A stretch of 64,000 nt of DNA from contig JAEMGR010000022.1 in NCBI GenBank assembly GCA_016458225.1, positions 41,495-105,494 of the forward strand. Direction: 5' to 3'. The stretch comes from Myxococcaceae bacterium JPH2 (lineage in GTDB: Bacteria; Myxococcota; Myxococcia; Myxococcales; Myxococcaceae). Under the pieces are notes generated by a model. It had not been told where the DNA came from, ran no database searches, and saw only the letters and a program-made list of their open reading frames with translations. A program made the position numbers and the translations under genes. Below are positions 33,423 through 42,175 of the stretch, piece after piece (position 1 is the first letter of the stretch; the number at the start of each line of letters is the position of its first letter).

Positions 33423-34160
33423 ATGCGCCACGCACCTGACCGCCTTCGCTCGTTCATCTCGTCCGCAGGCGCCGTGGGGTGGCTCCGCTTGGGGGTGTTG
33501 TGTTTGGGCATGGCCGCCTCCTCGGTGCACGCGGAGGAGCCCAAGTCCACGGGCGTGCAGCTCGAGCTTGAGCCCATCACCGCGGCGCCGCCGGGGACCG
33601 AGAGCACCTGGGCCACGGAGGTTCACCTGCACCTGGAGCCGTCCGCGGGTGGGTTTCTGGGCACGGAAGGGCCGGGCTCGCGGATGGGGTGGGGACTCGC
33701 GCTGAAGGCAGACTTCCCCCTGTTCACCACGCGAATGCTGATGGTGGGCAAGATGGTGATGTGGCTGCTGAGCCTGGGCGCCATCGGCTCGGACGCGTGG
33801 CTGGAGCACACCCCCGTGTCCATCCAGGTGGAGGTCTTCAGCCACCGGTTCTCGGATACCTCCTTGTTGAACAAGGGATGGGTCTGGGGCGGAGGGTTGG
33901 GCGCGCGTGCCCACTTGTACGAGAGCCCTCCCGGGGACAACCTCCTGCGGAACGTCTGGTGTGACCTCAATGCACAGCTCAGCTCTCGCGGCTTCGGACT
34001 GGACAGCGCCGTGGGCCTCCAGTTGTCGTTGGGCGAAGTGGTGTCGATGGGGCCGTTCATCAAGTTCGCGCGCGTGGGCGGCGTGAACGCGCTCTTCGGC
34101 GGCCTCTCGTTGGACCTGGGCGCGCCTGCTGTCCCCGCTGCCACTCCGACGAAGGAGTGA
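33423..34160 (+). CDS. Secreted protein of unknown function, possible outer-membrane barrel
   Basis: A 245-aa protein with a signal peptide (about 1-38, ending MAASSVHAEE). The mature part has alternating glycine/hydrophobic stretches (GWGLALKADFPLF; WVWGGGLGARAHL; GFGLDSAVGLQLSLGEVVSM; GGVNALFGGLSLDLG) that look like amphipathic outer-membrane beta strands ending in a C-terminal strand. No family recognised. It is downstream of the GH15 gene by 58 bp on the same strand but with no evident functional link. Confidence 0.6.
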   Translation: MRHAPDRLRSFISSAGAVGWLRLGVLCLGMAASSVHAEEPKSTGVQLELEPITAAPPGTESTWATEVHLHLEPSAGGFLGTEGPGSRMGWGLALKADFPLFTTRMLMVGKMVMWLLSLGAIGSDAWLEHTPVSIQVEVFSHRFSDTSLLNKGWVWGGGLGARAHLYESPPGDNLLRNVWCDLNAQLSSRGFGLDSAVGLQLSLGEVVSMGPFIKFARVGGVNALFGGLSLDLGAPAVPAATPTKE

Positions 34161-34294
34161 CACTGCGGGAGGCCTCGTGCCCGCTCTGTCGGGCTGCACC
34201 GCATGCCTTCTCGGCGTTGATGCCTTGCGCCTCGCTCGAGGCTACGCTGGCGTTTCCTGGGCCGGATTGATGGCGGTGCAGTGTGCTTCAGCGA

Positions 34295-35392
34295 ATGGCG
34301 TTGTTGCTGGTGGTGGTCGCGGCGTGCGGCGGGAAGCGAGTCCCCACGGGGCCGGGTTCTCCTCCGGATGTGCTCGATGACGGCTGGGCCGTGGCGTCCT
34401 TCGAGGACGCGGCCATCCCGCGTTCCTGGTTCGATGCGTTGGAGCACGATGTGTCGGAGGGCACGGTGGCGGAGCCGGACTCCGTGCTGGTCGCTCGGGA
34501 CGGCAAGCTCCTCTACGAGCGCTACTGGAATGGCTTCAAACGGGAGGACGCGCACGACCTGCGGTCCGCCACCAAGAGCGTCACGTCCTTGCTGGTGGGC
34601 ATGGCGCATGAGCGCGGCCTGCTCCCGGACCTGGACGCTCCCGTGCTGCCGCTCCTCGCTCACCTCGCCCCCATCCAGAACGTCGATGCGCGCAAGGAGC
34701 GCATCACCTTGAGGCACCTGCTCCAGATGCGCTCCGGCCTCTCCTGTGACGACTGGGATGCGAAGTCCCCCGGGAACGAGGAGAAGATGTACGACACCCG
34801 AGACTGGGTGCGCTTCATCGTCGACGTGCCCATGCGCGACGAGCCGGGCACCGTGACGCGCTACTGCACGGGCGGCGCGGTGTTGCTGGGCGCGGTCCTC
34901 GAACACGTCAGCGGTCGGTCCATCTCGGACCTCTCGCGCGAGTGGTTGTTCGAGCCGATGGCGGTTCAGGACTTCACCTGGCAGCCCGCGGGCCGAACGG
35001 GCACGGATACGGGGGGCCACCTGCGGCTGCGTCCACGCGACTTCCTCAAGCTGGGGCAAGTCGTCGTCGAGGGTGGAACCTGGCGAGGACAACGCCTCGT
35101 CTCCGAAGCCTGGGTGTCCGAGTCCACCAAGGCGCTCGGCCCGCTGGGCGACGCGAACCATGGCCTCCTGTGGTGGAGCACGCGCTTCGTCATCCAGGGC
35201 AGTCCCGTGGATGTGGCCTTCGCGCGAGGCAATGGCGGCCAGTACGTCCTGGTCGCGCCCTCGCTGAAGCTCACCGCGGCCTTCACCGCCAGCCATTACA
35301 ACGACGCGGGCTCCGCGCTGCCGCTGGAGTTGTTCGGCCGGTATGTGCTGCCCGCGGCGCTGGGCTTCGAGCGGCCCGTCACCCATGACTGA
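34295..35392 (+). CDS. Serine hydrolase lipoprotein of the beta-lactamase/CubicO family
   Basis: A 365-aa predicted lipoprotein (VVAACGG lipobox, Cys at about residue 11) with a class C beta-lactamase-type fold. The SxxK motif is in DLRSATKSVTSLLVGM (about 93-108). The second motif is a YxN-like variant, TRYCTGGAVLLGAVLE. Near the C-terminus FARGNGGQYVLV supplies the third motif region. Such proteins are usually esterases or D-amino-acid/peptide hydrolases, not antibiotic-resistance enzymes. ATG 34295 begins the signal peptide; GTG 34283 is an alternative. Two related genes in this window (43682 and 61018) are broken, so this is the one intact copy. Confidence 0.85.
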   Translation: MALLLVVVAACGGKRVPTGPGSPPDVLDDGWAVASFEDAAIPRSWFDALEHDVSEGTVAEPDSVLVARDGKLLYERYWNGFKREDAHDLRSATKSVTSLLVGMAHERGLLPDLDAPVLPLLAHLAPIQNVDARKERITLRHLLQMRSGLSCDDWDAKSPGNEEKMYDTRDWVRFIVDVPMRDEPGTVTRYCTGGAVLLGAVLEHVSGRSISDLSREWLFEPMAVQDFTWQPAGRTGTDTGGHLRLRPRDFLKLGQVVVEGGTWRGQRLVSEAWVSESTKALGPLGDANHGLLWWSTRFVIQGSPVDVAFARGNGGQYVLVAPSLKLTAAFTASHYNDAGSALPLELFGRYVLPAALGFERPVTHD

Positions 35393-35524
35393 GCCGCCAT
35401 CCTTTCCTCGAGTTGTAAAATCTTGAAATACGAGAAGTGCGTGTGGCCGGGGAAATTCCTCGCGAGTCCAGTTTCTGCTGTATCGCCGGATTTCATCGGC
35501 GTCACTGGAAAGAGGAGTGCGCAC

Positions 35525-37078
35525 ATGGCTCGCAAGCTGTTGGCATCCCTGGCTGCGGTAGGGCTCATTGGATGTGGTGGCTCAAGTCCGTCGCCGGTTA
35601 CCTCGTCGCGCGAGGTGGATCCCGCTCAGGAGGGCGCGACTGCCGTGACGCAGGCCCAGCAAAGCCTGCGGTCGCAGACGGACAGCACGGAAGAGCTGGT
35701 GGCGCGCTCGGTCATCGTCGATGACACCGGCTCGCAGCACGTGCGCTTCGACAAGCGTTACAAGGGCCTGCGCGTCCTGGGTGGAGACGTCGTGGCCCAC
35801 CACGGCGCGGATGGGCTGCTGCGAGAAGTCTCCGGCAACGCACGGAGTCTCAAGGGGCTGGCGGTGAAGCCGCTGTTTGATGCTCCGGGCGCGGTCGTCC
35901 TCGCGGAGAAGGCCTTCACGGGCCAGCGAGTGGGCGCGGGCAGCGCCGAGCTTGTCGTGGATGCGCGAGAAGGCACGGGAGCACTCGCCTACGAGGCCGT
36001 CCTGGAAGGGTTCCAGGCGGATGGGACGCCCATCGAGCTGCACGTCCTGGTGGATGCGCAGACGGGAGCCCTTCGCGGGAGCTGGGACGCGGTCCACACG
36101 ACCGCCGCGTCTGGGACTGGCAAGTCCCTCTACCTGGGCTCGGTGGGTATCAGCACCAACTCCGTGGCGAGCGGCTTCGAGATGCGCGACGTGACGCGCG
36201 GCAATGGCTTCTACACCCTCAACCTGAACAACAAGACGAACGGTGGCTCTGTCTTCACCGACGCTGACAATGTCTGGGGGAATGGCACCACGTCCGACGC
36301 CGCGTCGGCCGCGGTGGATGCCCACGTCGGCCAGCAGCTCACGTACGACTACTACTCCACGGTGCATGGCCGGAACGGCATCGATGGCGCGGGCAACACC
36401 GGCTACAGCCGGGTGCACTACAGCCGCCGCTACAACAATGCCTTCTGGTCCGACAGCTGCTTCTGCATGACGTACGGCGATGGGGATGGCAGCACCTTCA
36501 CCCCGCTGACGGCACTCGACGTCGCGGGGCATGAGATGACGCACGGCGTGACGAGCCGCACCGCCAACCTCACCTACTCGGGTGAGTCCGGCGGCCTCAA
36601 CGAGGCGACCAGCGACATCTTCGGCACGCTGGTGGAGTTCTACGCCAACAACCCGGCGGACCCGGGCGACTACCTCATTGGCGAGGAAATCTTCACCCCG
36701 TCCACCGCTGGGGACGCGCTGCGCTACATGTACAAGCCGTCGATTGACGGGCGCTCCGCGGATTGCTGGTCCAGCAGCGTGGGCTCGCTCGACGTGCACT
36801 ACTCCAGCGGCGTGGCCAACCACTTCTTCTACCTGTTGGCGGAAGGCTCCAATGGGAACCCGGCGAGCCCCACCTGCAATGGCTCGACGGTGGCTGGCAT
36901 TGGCCGGGATGCCGCGGGGAAGATCTGGTACCGCGCGCTCACCGTCTACATGACGTCGTCGACGAACTACGCGGGCGCTCGGGTCGCCACGCTCAAGGCG
37001 GCGACGGACCTCTATGGCGCGAGCAGCACCCAGTACAGCGCCGTGGCCGCGGCCTGGTCGGCAGTCAGCGTGAACTAG
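35525..37078 (+). CDS. M4 family (thermolysin-like) metallopeptidase
   Basis: A 517-aa exported protease with a lipobox-like signal (LIGCGG, about residue 19). An FTP/PepSY-type propeptide spans about 45-190 (HVRFDKRYKGLRVLGGDVVA; FDAPGAVVLAEKAFTGQRVG). The zinc-binding helix reads DVAGHEMTHGVTSR (His336 and His340 with Glu337), and the third ligand Glu lies in GGLNEATSDIFGTLVEF. The active-site His region is DVHYSSGVANHFFYLL. A stretch of Cys residues (SDSCFCMTYGDG) is atypical of thermolysin but common in myxobacterial M4 proteases. Start 35525 is set by the signal peptide. A good terminator follows. Likely a predation/nutrient protease acting outside the cell. Confidence 0.93.
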   Translation: MARKLLASLAAVGLIGCGGSSPSPVTSSREVDPAQEGATAVTQAQQSLRSQTDSTEELVARSVIVDDTGSQHVRFDKRYKGLRVLGGDVVAHHGADGLLREVSGNARSLKGLAVKPLFDAPGAVVLAEKAFTGQRVGAGSAELVVDAREGTGALAYEAVLEGFQADGTPIELHVLVDAQTGALRGSWDAVHTTAASGTGKSLYLGSVGISTNSVASGFEMRDVTRGNGFYTLNLNNKTNGGSVFTDADNVWGNGTTSDAASAAVDAHVGQQLTYDYYSTVHGRNGIDGAGNTGYSRVHYSRRYNNAFWSDSCFCMTYGDGDGSTFTPLTALDVAGHEMTHGVTSRTANLTYSGESGGLNEATSDIFGTLVEFYANNPADPGDYLIGEEIFTPSTAGDALRYMYKPSIDGRSADCWSSSVGSLDVHYSSGVANHFFYLLAEGSNGNPASPTCNGSTVAGIGRDAAGKIWYRALTVYMTSSTNYAGARVATLKAATDLYGASSTQYSAVAAAWSAVSVN

Positions 37079-37105
37079 GCGCCTCGACACATTCAAGAGT
37101 GGACG

Positions 37106-37139
37106 ACACGCCATCCCGGCTCACGCTGGGGTGGCGTGT
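37106..37139 (+). terminator. Rho-independent-type terminator of the M4 protease gene
   Basis: ACACGCCA (37106-37113) pairs with TGGCGTGT (37132-37139) and an inner CCC/GGG extends the stem; a short T-rich stretch follows. It lies 28 bp past the protease stop codon. Confidence 0.7.
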
Positions 37140-37208
37140 TTGTCGTTCAATGCCCTGGCTCCGGAGCGTCGTGCGTCCTGCACGGGGGGCTCGCACGCGG
37201 TGCGGGCT

Positions 37209-37610
37209 ACGCAGGTGCTCCCTCGGCTGGTGAAGGCGGGCCAGCAGGAGGAACTCGTCCAGGTGCTGCTCGCGCAGCACGCGGCCGGACGCAAGCTGAC
37301 CGAGGCCTTCCTGGCCACCGCGGCCGAGCGTGACGCGCTCACGCAGTCGGCCCCGCGAGCCCAGGTCGCGCGGCAGCTCACCCGGTTCACCCGCATGTAC
37401 CAGGCGCACGCCGCGCGCGAGGACACCGTGCTCTTTCCCGCCTTCCACTCCCTCTTCGCGGCGAAGCAGGTCGACGAACTCGGCGAGCGCTTCGAGGAAG
37501 AGGAGCATCGGCTCCTGGGGAGCCAGGGCTTCGAGCGCGCGCTCAGGGAGGTGGCTCGGCTCGAGCGAACCCTGGGGATTCATGACCTGTCCCAGTTCAC
37601 TCCGCAGTGA
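37209..37610 (+). pseudogene. N-terminally truncated hemerythrin-like protein
   Basis: The frame ending at 37610 encodes the last three helices of a hemerythrin HHE-type protein: LVQVLLAQHAAGRKLTEAFL, FTRMYQAHAAREDTVLFPAF and GERFEEEEHRLLGSQGFERA, with His and Glu residues at metal-ligand positions. The first part, with the initial His ligands, is missing. The only in-frame start candidate, a GTG at 37131, falls inside the protease terminator. Homology begins near 37215. A deletion seems to have removed the 5' end. If expressed, it could not form a complete di-iron site. Confidence 0.6.
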
Positions 37611-37897
37611 GCGGTGCCCTCACGCCGGGGGGAGGTGCTTGTCGTGCGTGAAGGGCCTGCGCCGCCTCGAGTGATTGCGCGACGTGAATCGCGGCGAGGC
37701 GCCTGGATGGGCCTGGGCCGGGGCGCTCGCGGGAGGACTGCCTTTCGGCGGCCTTGTCGTTGGGCTGTCGCGTGGTGGGACGCGCCCTCTCGCGTGGAGG
37801 CCGTTCGCTCCATCCCCGAGGAAGAGCGCTGCCCACCGCAAGCCGCGTGTGCCTGGCGGACTGCGCCAGCGTCGCGCGCCATGCTTAACGCAAAGGC

Positions 37898-38176
37898 ATG
37901 GATGGAACCGAGGAGGGGCGGGAGCGATACGCGGACTGCGGGGTGACGGCCGAGCAAGCCATTCGCGGCCTGCTCCTTGGACGGTACCTCCGCATTGCCT
38001 CGGGGGCCGCGGAGCCAGGGCCGCGGGTCCGAGTCAGCGTGGCGCACGGCGACGCGCTGCCGGATTCCCACGACGATGGCAGCCTCGGCGTCTCCGTGGC
38101 CATCGTCGGGCGCGCGGTGGGCGTGGCGCTTCACTTCTCTGCGGGCCCGCTGTCCGCGCCCCCGCCCCCGCCATGA
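37898..38176 (+). CDS. Small hypothetical protein
   Basis: A 92-aa frame with an ATG start, one short alternating strand-rich middle (GPRVRVSVAHGDALPDSHDD; VSVAIVGRAVGVALHFSAG) and a proline-rich end. No family recognised and no strong ribosome site. It lies 123 bp before the P-type ATPase gene. It may be a genuine small gene or chance open frame in GC-rich DNA. Confidence 0.3.
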   Translation: MDGTEEGRERYADCGVTAEQAIRGLLLGRYLRIASGAAEPGPRVRVSVAHGDALPDSHDDGSLGVSVAIVGRAVGVALHFSAGPLSAPPPPP

Positions 38177-38299
38177 GCCCGTTGCCCCCGAGTGGGCGTC
38201 CTTGCCCGCGAGCGATCGGTGGGCGGCGCGCGTCGGTTCTCTCGACGCGACGACACCAGAAGGCCGCGCGAGTCCACGCGGCGGTGCCAGGGGCCTGAC

Positions 38300-40783
38300 A
38301 TGCGGCTTCCCATTCCTCGTCAACGCCTGCCGACCTCCTGGGATGAGTCCCAAGGCCTTGCCTCTTGGGACGTCGTGGAGCGGCGCTCCCGTTACGGGCG
38401 CAATGACGTGCTGGTGCGCTCGCGCCACTCCTTCCTCCAGACGCTGCGCGAGGCGGCGACGGATCCGATGCTCTGGTTCCTGGTGGGAATGAGCGTGCTC
38501 TACCTCATCCTCGGTCGGCTCTCGGAGGGATGGGTCCTGCTCGGGGCCATCGTCCCGCTGCTCGGGATGGATGCCTTCCTGCATCACCGGACGCAGGCCT
38601 CCACGGAGGGACTGCAAAGCCGGTTGGCGGCACGGGCCTTCGTGCTGCGAGACGGGCAGGAAGTCGAGGTGCCCGCCGAGGAGGTGGTGGTGGGGGACCT
38701 CGTCCGCGTGGAGGCCGGCGCGTACTTCCCCGCGGACGGTCTGGTGGTTCGTGGCGAGGGCCTCCAGGCCGAGGAGTCCTCTCTGACCGGGGAGTCCCTG
38801 CCGGCGGGCAAGCGGCCCCTCCGACACCTGCCACCGGGCGATGAGCCGTCGGTGGATGGGCGGCACTGGGGGCTGGCGGGAACGCGCGTGCTGACCGGTA
38901 CCGCGTGGGTGCGAGTCCTCTTCACGGGGGCCGAAACGCTCTACGGGAGCATCGTGCGCTCGGTGTCCCGAGGTGAGCAGGCCCGCACGCCGCTCCAGCA
39001 CGCCGTGGCGCATCTGGTCGCGGTCTTGGTGGTGGTGGCCGCGGGACTGTGCGGGGTGCTCGCCTTCGTTCGCTGGCGGCAAGGCTTTGGATGGACGGAC
39101 GCGCTGCTGAGTGCCGCCACGCTGGGGGTGGCCGCGCTGCCCGAGGAGTTTCCCCTGGCGCTCACCTTCTTCCTGGGCGCGGGAGTCTACCGGCTGGCCC
39201 GCAGGCAGGCCCTGGTCCAGCGGGCTGTCTCGGTGGAGAACATCGGAAGAGTCACGTGCATCTGCTCGGACAAGACGGGCACCTTGACGGAGGGGCGCCT
39301 GAGCGTGGCCCACGTGCTTCCCGCTCCGGGCACCTCCAGGGATGTCCTGCTGCGCGCCGCGGCCCTGGCGTCGCGCGAAGAAGGGAGGGATCCGCTCGAT
39401 GCCGCGCTGCTCGCCGAAGTCGAGCGCGCCGCGATCCCCGTCCCCAGGGGGCGGGCTGTCGCGACCTTCCCCTTCACCGAGGAGCGCCAGCGCGAGACGG
39501 CCGTGGTGAAAGAAGGGCAAGAGGAACTGCTCATCGTCGTGAAAGGGGCGCCCGAGCGAATCCTGGTCCAGTGTGTGCTCGAAACCGAAGTCCGCGAGGC
39601 ATGGCGTCGGCGGGTGTCGGAGCTTGCCCACGAGGGCCGCAAGGTCATCGCGTGCGCGAGCCAGACCCTGGGCCTTGCGTCCTGGCGCGGCGGCGAGCCG
39701 GAGCAGGGATTCGACTTCCTGGGGCTTGTGGCCTGCGAGGACCCGGTGCGCGGCGGGGTGGAGGAGGCGGTTCGCGAATGCAGGGACGCGGGCCTGCGCA
39801 CGGTGATGGTGACGGGAGACCATCCGGAGACGGCGTTGACGGTGGCGCGGCGCTTGGGGCTTGGCGGCGAGCGGCCCGTCGTCCTCACGGGCGACGAGTT
39901 GGAGGCCCGACTGCACGACTCGAGCGCGCCGCTGGCGGTGGATGTCGTGGCCCGCGCGCTACCGATTCAGAAGTATGCGCTGGTGCGGGCCTTGCGCCGG
40001 GATGGCGAGGTGGTCGCGGCCACGGGAGATGGGGTGAATGACATCCCGGCGCTCCAGGCCGCGGACGTGGGCATCGCCATGGGAGAGCGGGGGACACGCG
40101 GCGCGCGGGAGGCGGCCTGCATTGTCTTGCTCGATGACGACTTCGGCACGCTGGTGCGAGCCATTGCGGAGGGTCGGCAGCTCTTCCTCAATCTCCAGCG
40201 CTGCTTCATGTATTTGCTGCTCATCCACATCCCGCTCGTCTTCACCGCGGCGCTGCTTCCCCTGGCGGGGTATCCTTTGCTGTATCTGCCCATCCACATC
40301 GTGTGGTTGGAGCTCATCATCCACCCCACGGCGATGCTGGCCTTCCAGCAGGCGGCGCATCCGGGGCGGCTGGGGCCCCCGCGTGTTCAAGGCGGCGCGC
40401 GTGTCTTCTCCGCGGGAATCTGGGCCCTCATCACGTGTGTGGGCGGGCTGGTGTCGGTGGGGCTGGTCTGGGGATATGTCCAGAGCCTGGGCGACGGTCG
40501 CGATGTGGCCCATGGACGCGCGGTGGCGCTCGCGACCCTCACGCTCGCGAGCGCCTGCTTCGCGGCGGTCCTTACCGGGTGGCGTACCCGCTCCGCCCGG
40601 TGGATTTGCGGCCTGTCCCTGGGGATATCCGTCCTGCTCATTCAACTGCGCCCCCTGGCCACCGTGTTGGGGCTGCACCCGCTGCATGGGGATGATTGGG
40701 CGCGTGTGCTTCTTGTCGTGATGGTTGCCCTGGTGCCGCTGCTCCTTGCTCGGCGTCGTGTGGCCCTCATCGGTCATGCCTGA
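38300..40783 (+). CDS. P-type cation-transporting ATPase (HAD-IC, P2-like)
   Basis: An 827-aa membrane pump. The actuator TGES motif is in EESSLTGESLPAGKRPLRHL (about 158-177). The phosphorylated Asp is in CICSDKTGTLTEGRLS (about 320-335) and the hinge motif in ATGDGVNDIPALQAADVGIA (about 574-593). Ion-site helix M4 reads AALPEEFPLALTFFLGAGVY, with PEEFP instead of the CPC/SPC of heavy-metal pumps or PEGLP of SERCA; together with the absent N-terminal metal domain this excludes a Cu/Zn P1B type. About eight to ten membrane helices. The ion is uncertain (Ca, Mg, Mn or H). Start 38300 precedes the first conserved segment; a longer frame upstream lacks features. Confidence 0.88.
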   Translation: MRLPIPRQRLPTSWDESQGLASWDVVERRSRYGRNDVLVRSRHSFLQTLREAATDPMLWFLVGMSVLYLILGRLSEGWVLLGAIVPLLGMDAFLHHRTQASTEGLQSRLAARAFVLRDGQEVEVPAEEVVVGDLVRVEAGAYFPADGLVVRGEGLQAEESSLTGESLPAGKRPLRHLPPGDEPSVDGRHWGLAGTRVLTGTAWVRVLFTGAETLYGSIVRSVSRGEQARTPLQHAVAHLVAVLVVVAAGLCGVLAFVRWRQGFGWTDALLSAATLGVAALPEEFPLALTFFLGAGVYRLARRQALVQRAVSVENIGRVTCICSDKTGTLTEGRLSVAHVLPAPGTSRDVLLRAAALASREEGRDPLDAALLAEVERAAIPVPRGRAVATFPFTEERQRETAVVKEGQEELLIVVKGAPERILVQCVLETEVREAWRRRVSELAHEGRKVIACASQTLGLASWRGGEPEQGFDFLGLVACEDPVRGGVEEAVRECRDAGLRTVMVTGDHPETALTVARRLGLGGERPVVLTGDELEARLHDSSAPLAVDVVARALPIQKYALVRALRRDGEVVAATGDGVNDIPALQAADVGIAMGERGTRGAREAACIVLLDDDFGTLVRAIAEGRQLFLNLQRCFMYLLLIHIPLVFTAALLPLAGYPLLYLPIHIVWLELIIHPTAMLAFQQAAHPGRLGPPRVQGGARVFSAGIWALITCVGGLVSVGLVWGYVQSLGDGRDVAHGRAVALATLTLASACFAAVLTGWRTRSARWICGLSLGISVLLIQLRPLATVLGLHPLHGDDWARVLLVVMVALVPLLLARRRVALIGHA

Positions 40784-40896
40784 GGGCACCGCCTCCGCCG
40801 TGCTGGCCGCGCACCCGTAGCTCAGTCTTGCTCGGGCGCAGCGGGCTGGAGTCCGTTCGCGTGAGCCCCAGGACCCGGGGCTCTGCGCGGCGCGTG

Positions 40897-42027
40897 CTAC
40901 TTCGCGCCAGCGGGCGCGACATCGCCAGCGCGCTCGGCGAAGGGACGGGCGTCACGCACGAGGGAGAGCAGCACCTTGCCGGGCTCCTCGGCCATCACCT
41001 CGTGCGCTGACTGCTCGAACCAGATGAGCCGCTTCGACGGAGCCTTGACGCCCGCGAACCATTCAGCGGCAACCGTCGCCGAGACATTGCGGTCGTGGCG
41101 GCCCAGCAACAGGAGCAGCGGAGTCTTCAGCCGCTTCACGCGCGACAGGTCCGCCGTCAGGATGGCGGGAAGGAGCTTCTCGACCGAGAGCTCTTCCGCC
41201 TTCCACATCTGGCGGAGATCCTCATCGGTGTACTCGGGCGACAGCGCCGACGCCGCACCCTCGAAGCTCGCATCGAGACGCCGGTAGGCGGCGCCCCCGA
41301 AGAAGTTGAGCCATCGCCGCTGGAGCCCGATGTCCTTCATCGGGATGGGCTCCTTGCTCACGCCATAGGGCGCGATCGCGTTGAGGTCGCGGATCGCCTC
41401 TTCGTTCTTCGTCGCGCGCGCCTGCTCCATCGACCAGGCCCAGCCGCGCCGTTCGCTCTCCGCCGCGTCAACGGCCTGTCCGACGCCGATATAGGCGTGG
41501 AGCCATTCGGGGTGCTTCTCCGCGAGGGTGAGTCCGAGGATGCTTCCCCAGCTGTGGCCCAGGACGAAGATCTTCTGCTTGCCGAAGGTCGTGCGTGCCC
41601 ATTGGGCGACTTCCTCGGCATCGGCGTGCATCCGCTCGAGGGTGATGGTGGGGGTGACCGTGGCGGGATCATTCGCGACATACGTCTTGCCCGCGCCGCG
41701 CTGGTCCCACTGGACGACCGTGAAGAACTCATCCCAGCCATGCGTGACGTACCAGCTCGTCGGCATCGCGACCCAGCCGGGGCCACCATGCAGGACGAGC
41801 AGCACGGGGTTGCGCAGATCTCGACTGCGGACCGAGACCCATTGGTCGATGCCTCCAATGCGAATCTTCTCGGTGCGCTCCGTCCCCTCGGGCGCCACGA
41901 CCTTGCGCAGGTCCGCGATGATCTTGACTGCTTCGGCTCGGTCATGAGGGCCTGGCGCCTCCTCCGCCTGAACCTGCATGCCCAGGAGGAGCAGCGCCGC
42001 CACCGGTAACCACGATGCTCTTCTCAC
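40897..42027 (-). CDS. Exported alpha/beta hydrolase of the proline iminopeptidase (S33) type
   Basis: A 376-aa protein with a signal peptide (WLPVAALLLLGMQVQAEE). The oxyanion motif HGGPGWVAMP (about 79-88), DQRGAGKTY and the nucleophile elbow IFVLGHSWGSILGLTLAEKH mark it as an S33 prolyl-aminopeptidase-like hydrolase. The acid is in LLLLLGRHDRNV and the His in FEQSAHEVMAEEPGK. GTG 42027 with GAGGGG just upstream is preferred over the TTG at 42060. Likely removes N-terminal residues from peptides, or acts as an esterase, in the periplasm. Confidence 0.87.
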   Translation of the reverse strand: MRRASWLPVAALLLLGMQVQAEEAPGPHDRAEAVKIIADLRKVVAPEGTERTEKIRIGGIDQWVSVRSRDLRNPVLLVLHGGPGWVAMPTSWYVTHGWDEFFTVVQWDQRGAGKTYVANDPATVTPTITLERMHADAEEVAQWARTTFGKQKIFVLGHSWGSILGLTLAEKHPEWLHAYIGVGQAVDAAESERRGWAWSMEQARATKNEEAIRDLNAIAPYGVSKEPIPMKDIGLQRRWLNFFGGAAYRRLDASFEGAASALSPEYTDEDLRQMWKAEELSVEKLLPAILTADLSRVKRLKTPLLLLLGRHDRNVSATVAAEWFAGVKAPSKRLIWFEQSAHEVMAEEPGKVLLSLVRDARPFAERAGDVAPAGAK

Positions 42028-42175
42028 CCTGACCCCTCGTCCCAATCCGTCCGGGTTCAACGTATCCGTTCCAGCGACAAACAGGCGCTGGCTATACTCC
42101 CTACGCTGGAAGCGATTCAGCGATTGCAGTCATCCGGGGCTCCGGCTCCGGGACATGCGGCGCGGGGAGGATGTG

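Noticed and set aside
31430..33616. Long minus-strand frame opposite GH15
   Set aside because: Shadow of the GH15 gene; no recognisable protein.
34295..35392. True antibiotic-hydrolysing class C beta-lactamase
   Set aside because: The YxN motif is altered and the architecture is that of CubicO-type esterases/peptidases; resistance is not supported by sequence.
37580..39916. Long minus-strand frame opposite the P-type ATPase
   Set aside because: Composition is Arg/His/Gly-rich without domains; the plus-strand ATPase has all catalytic motifs.
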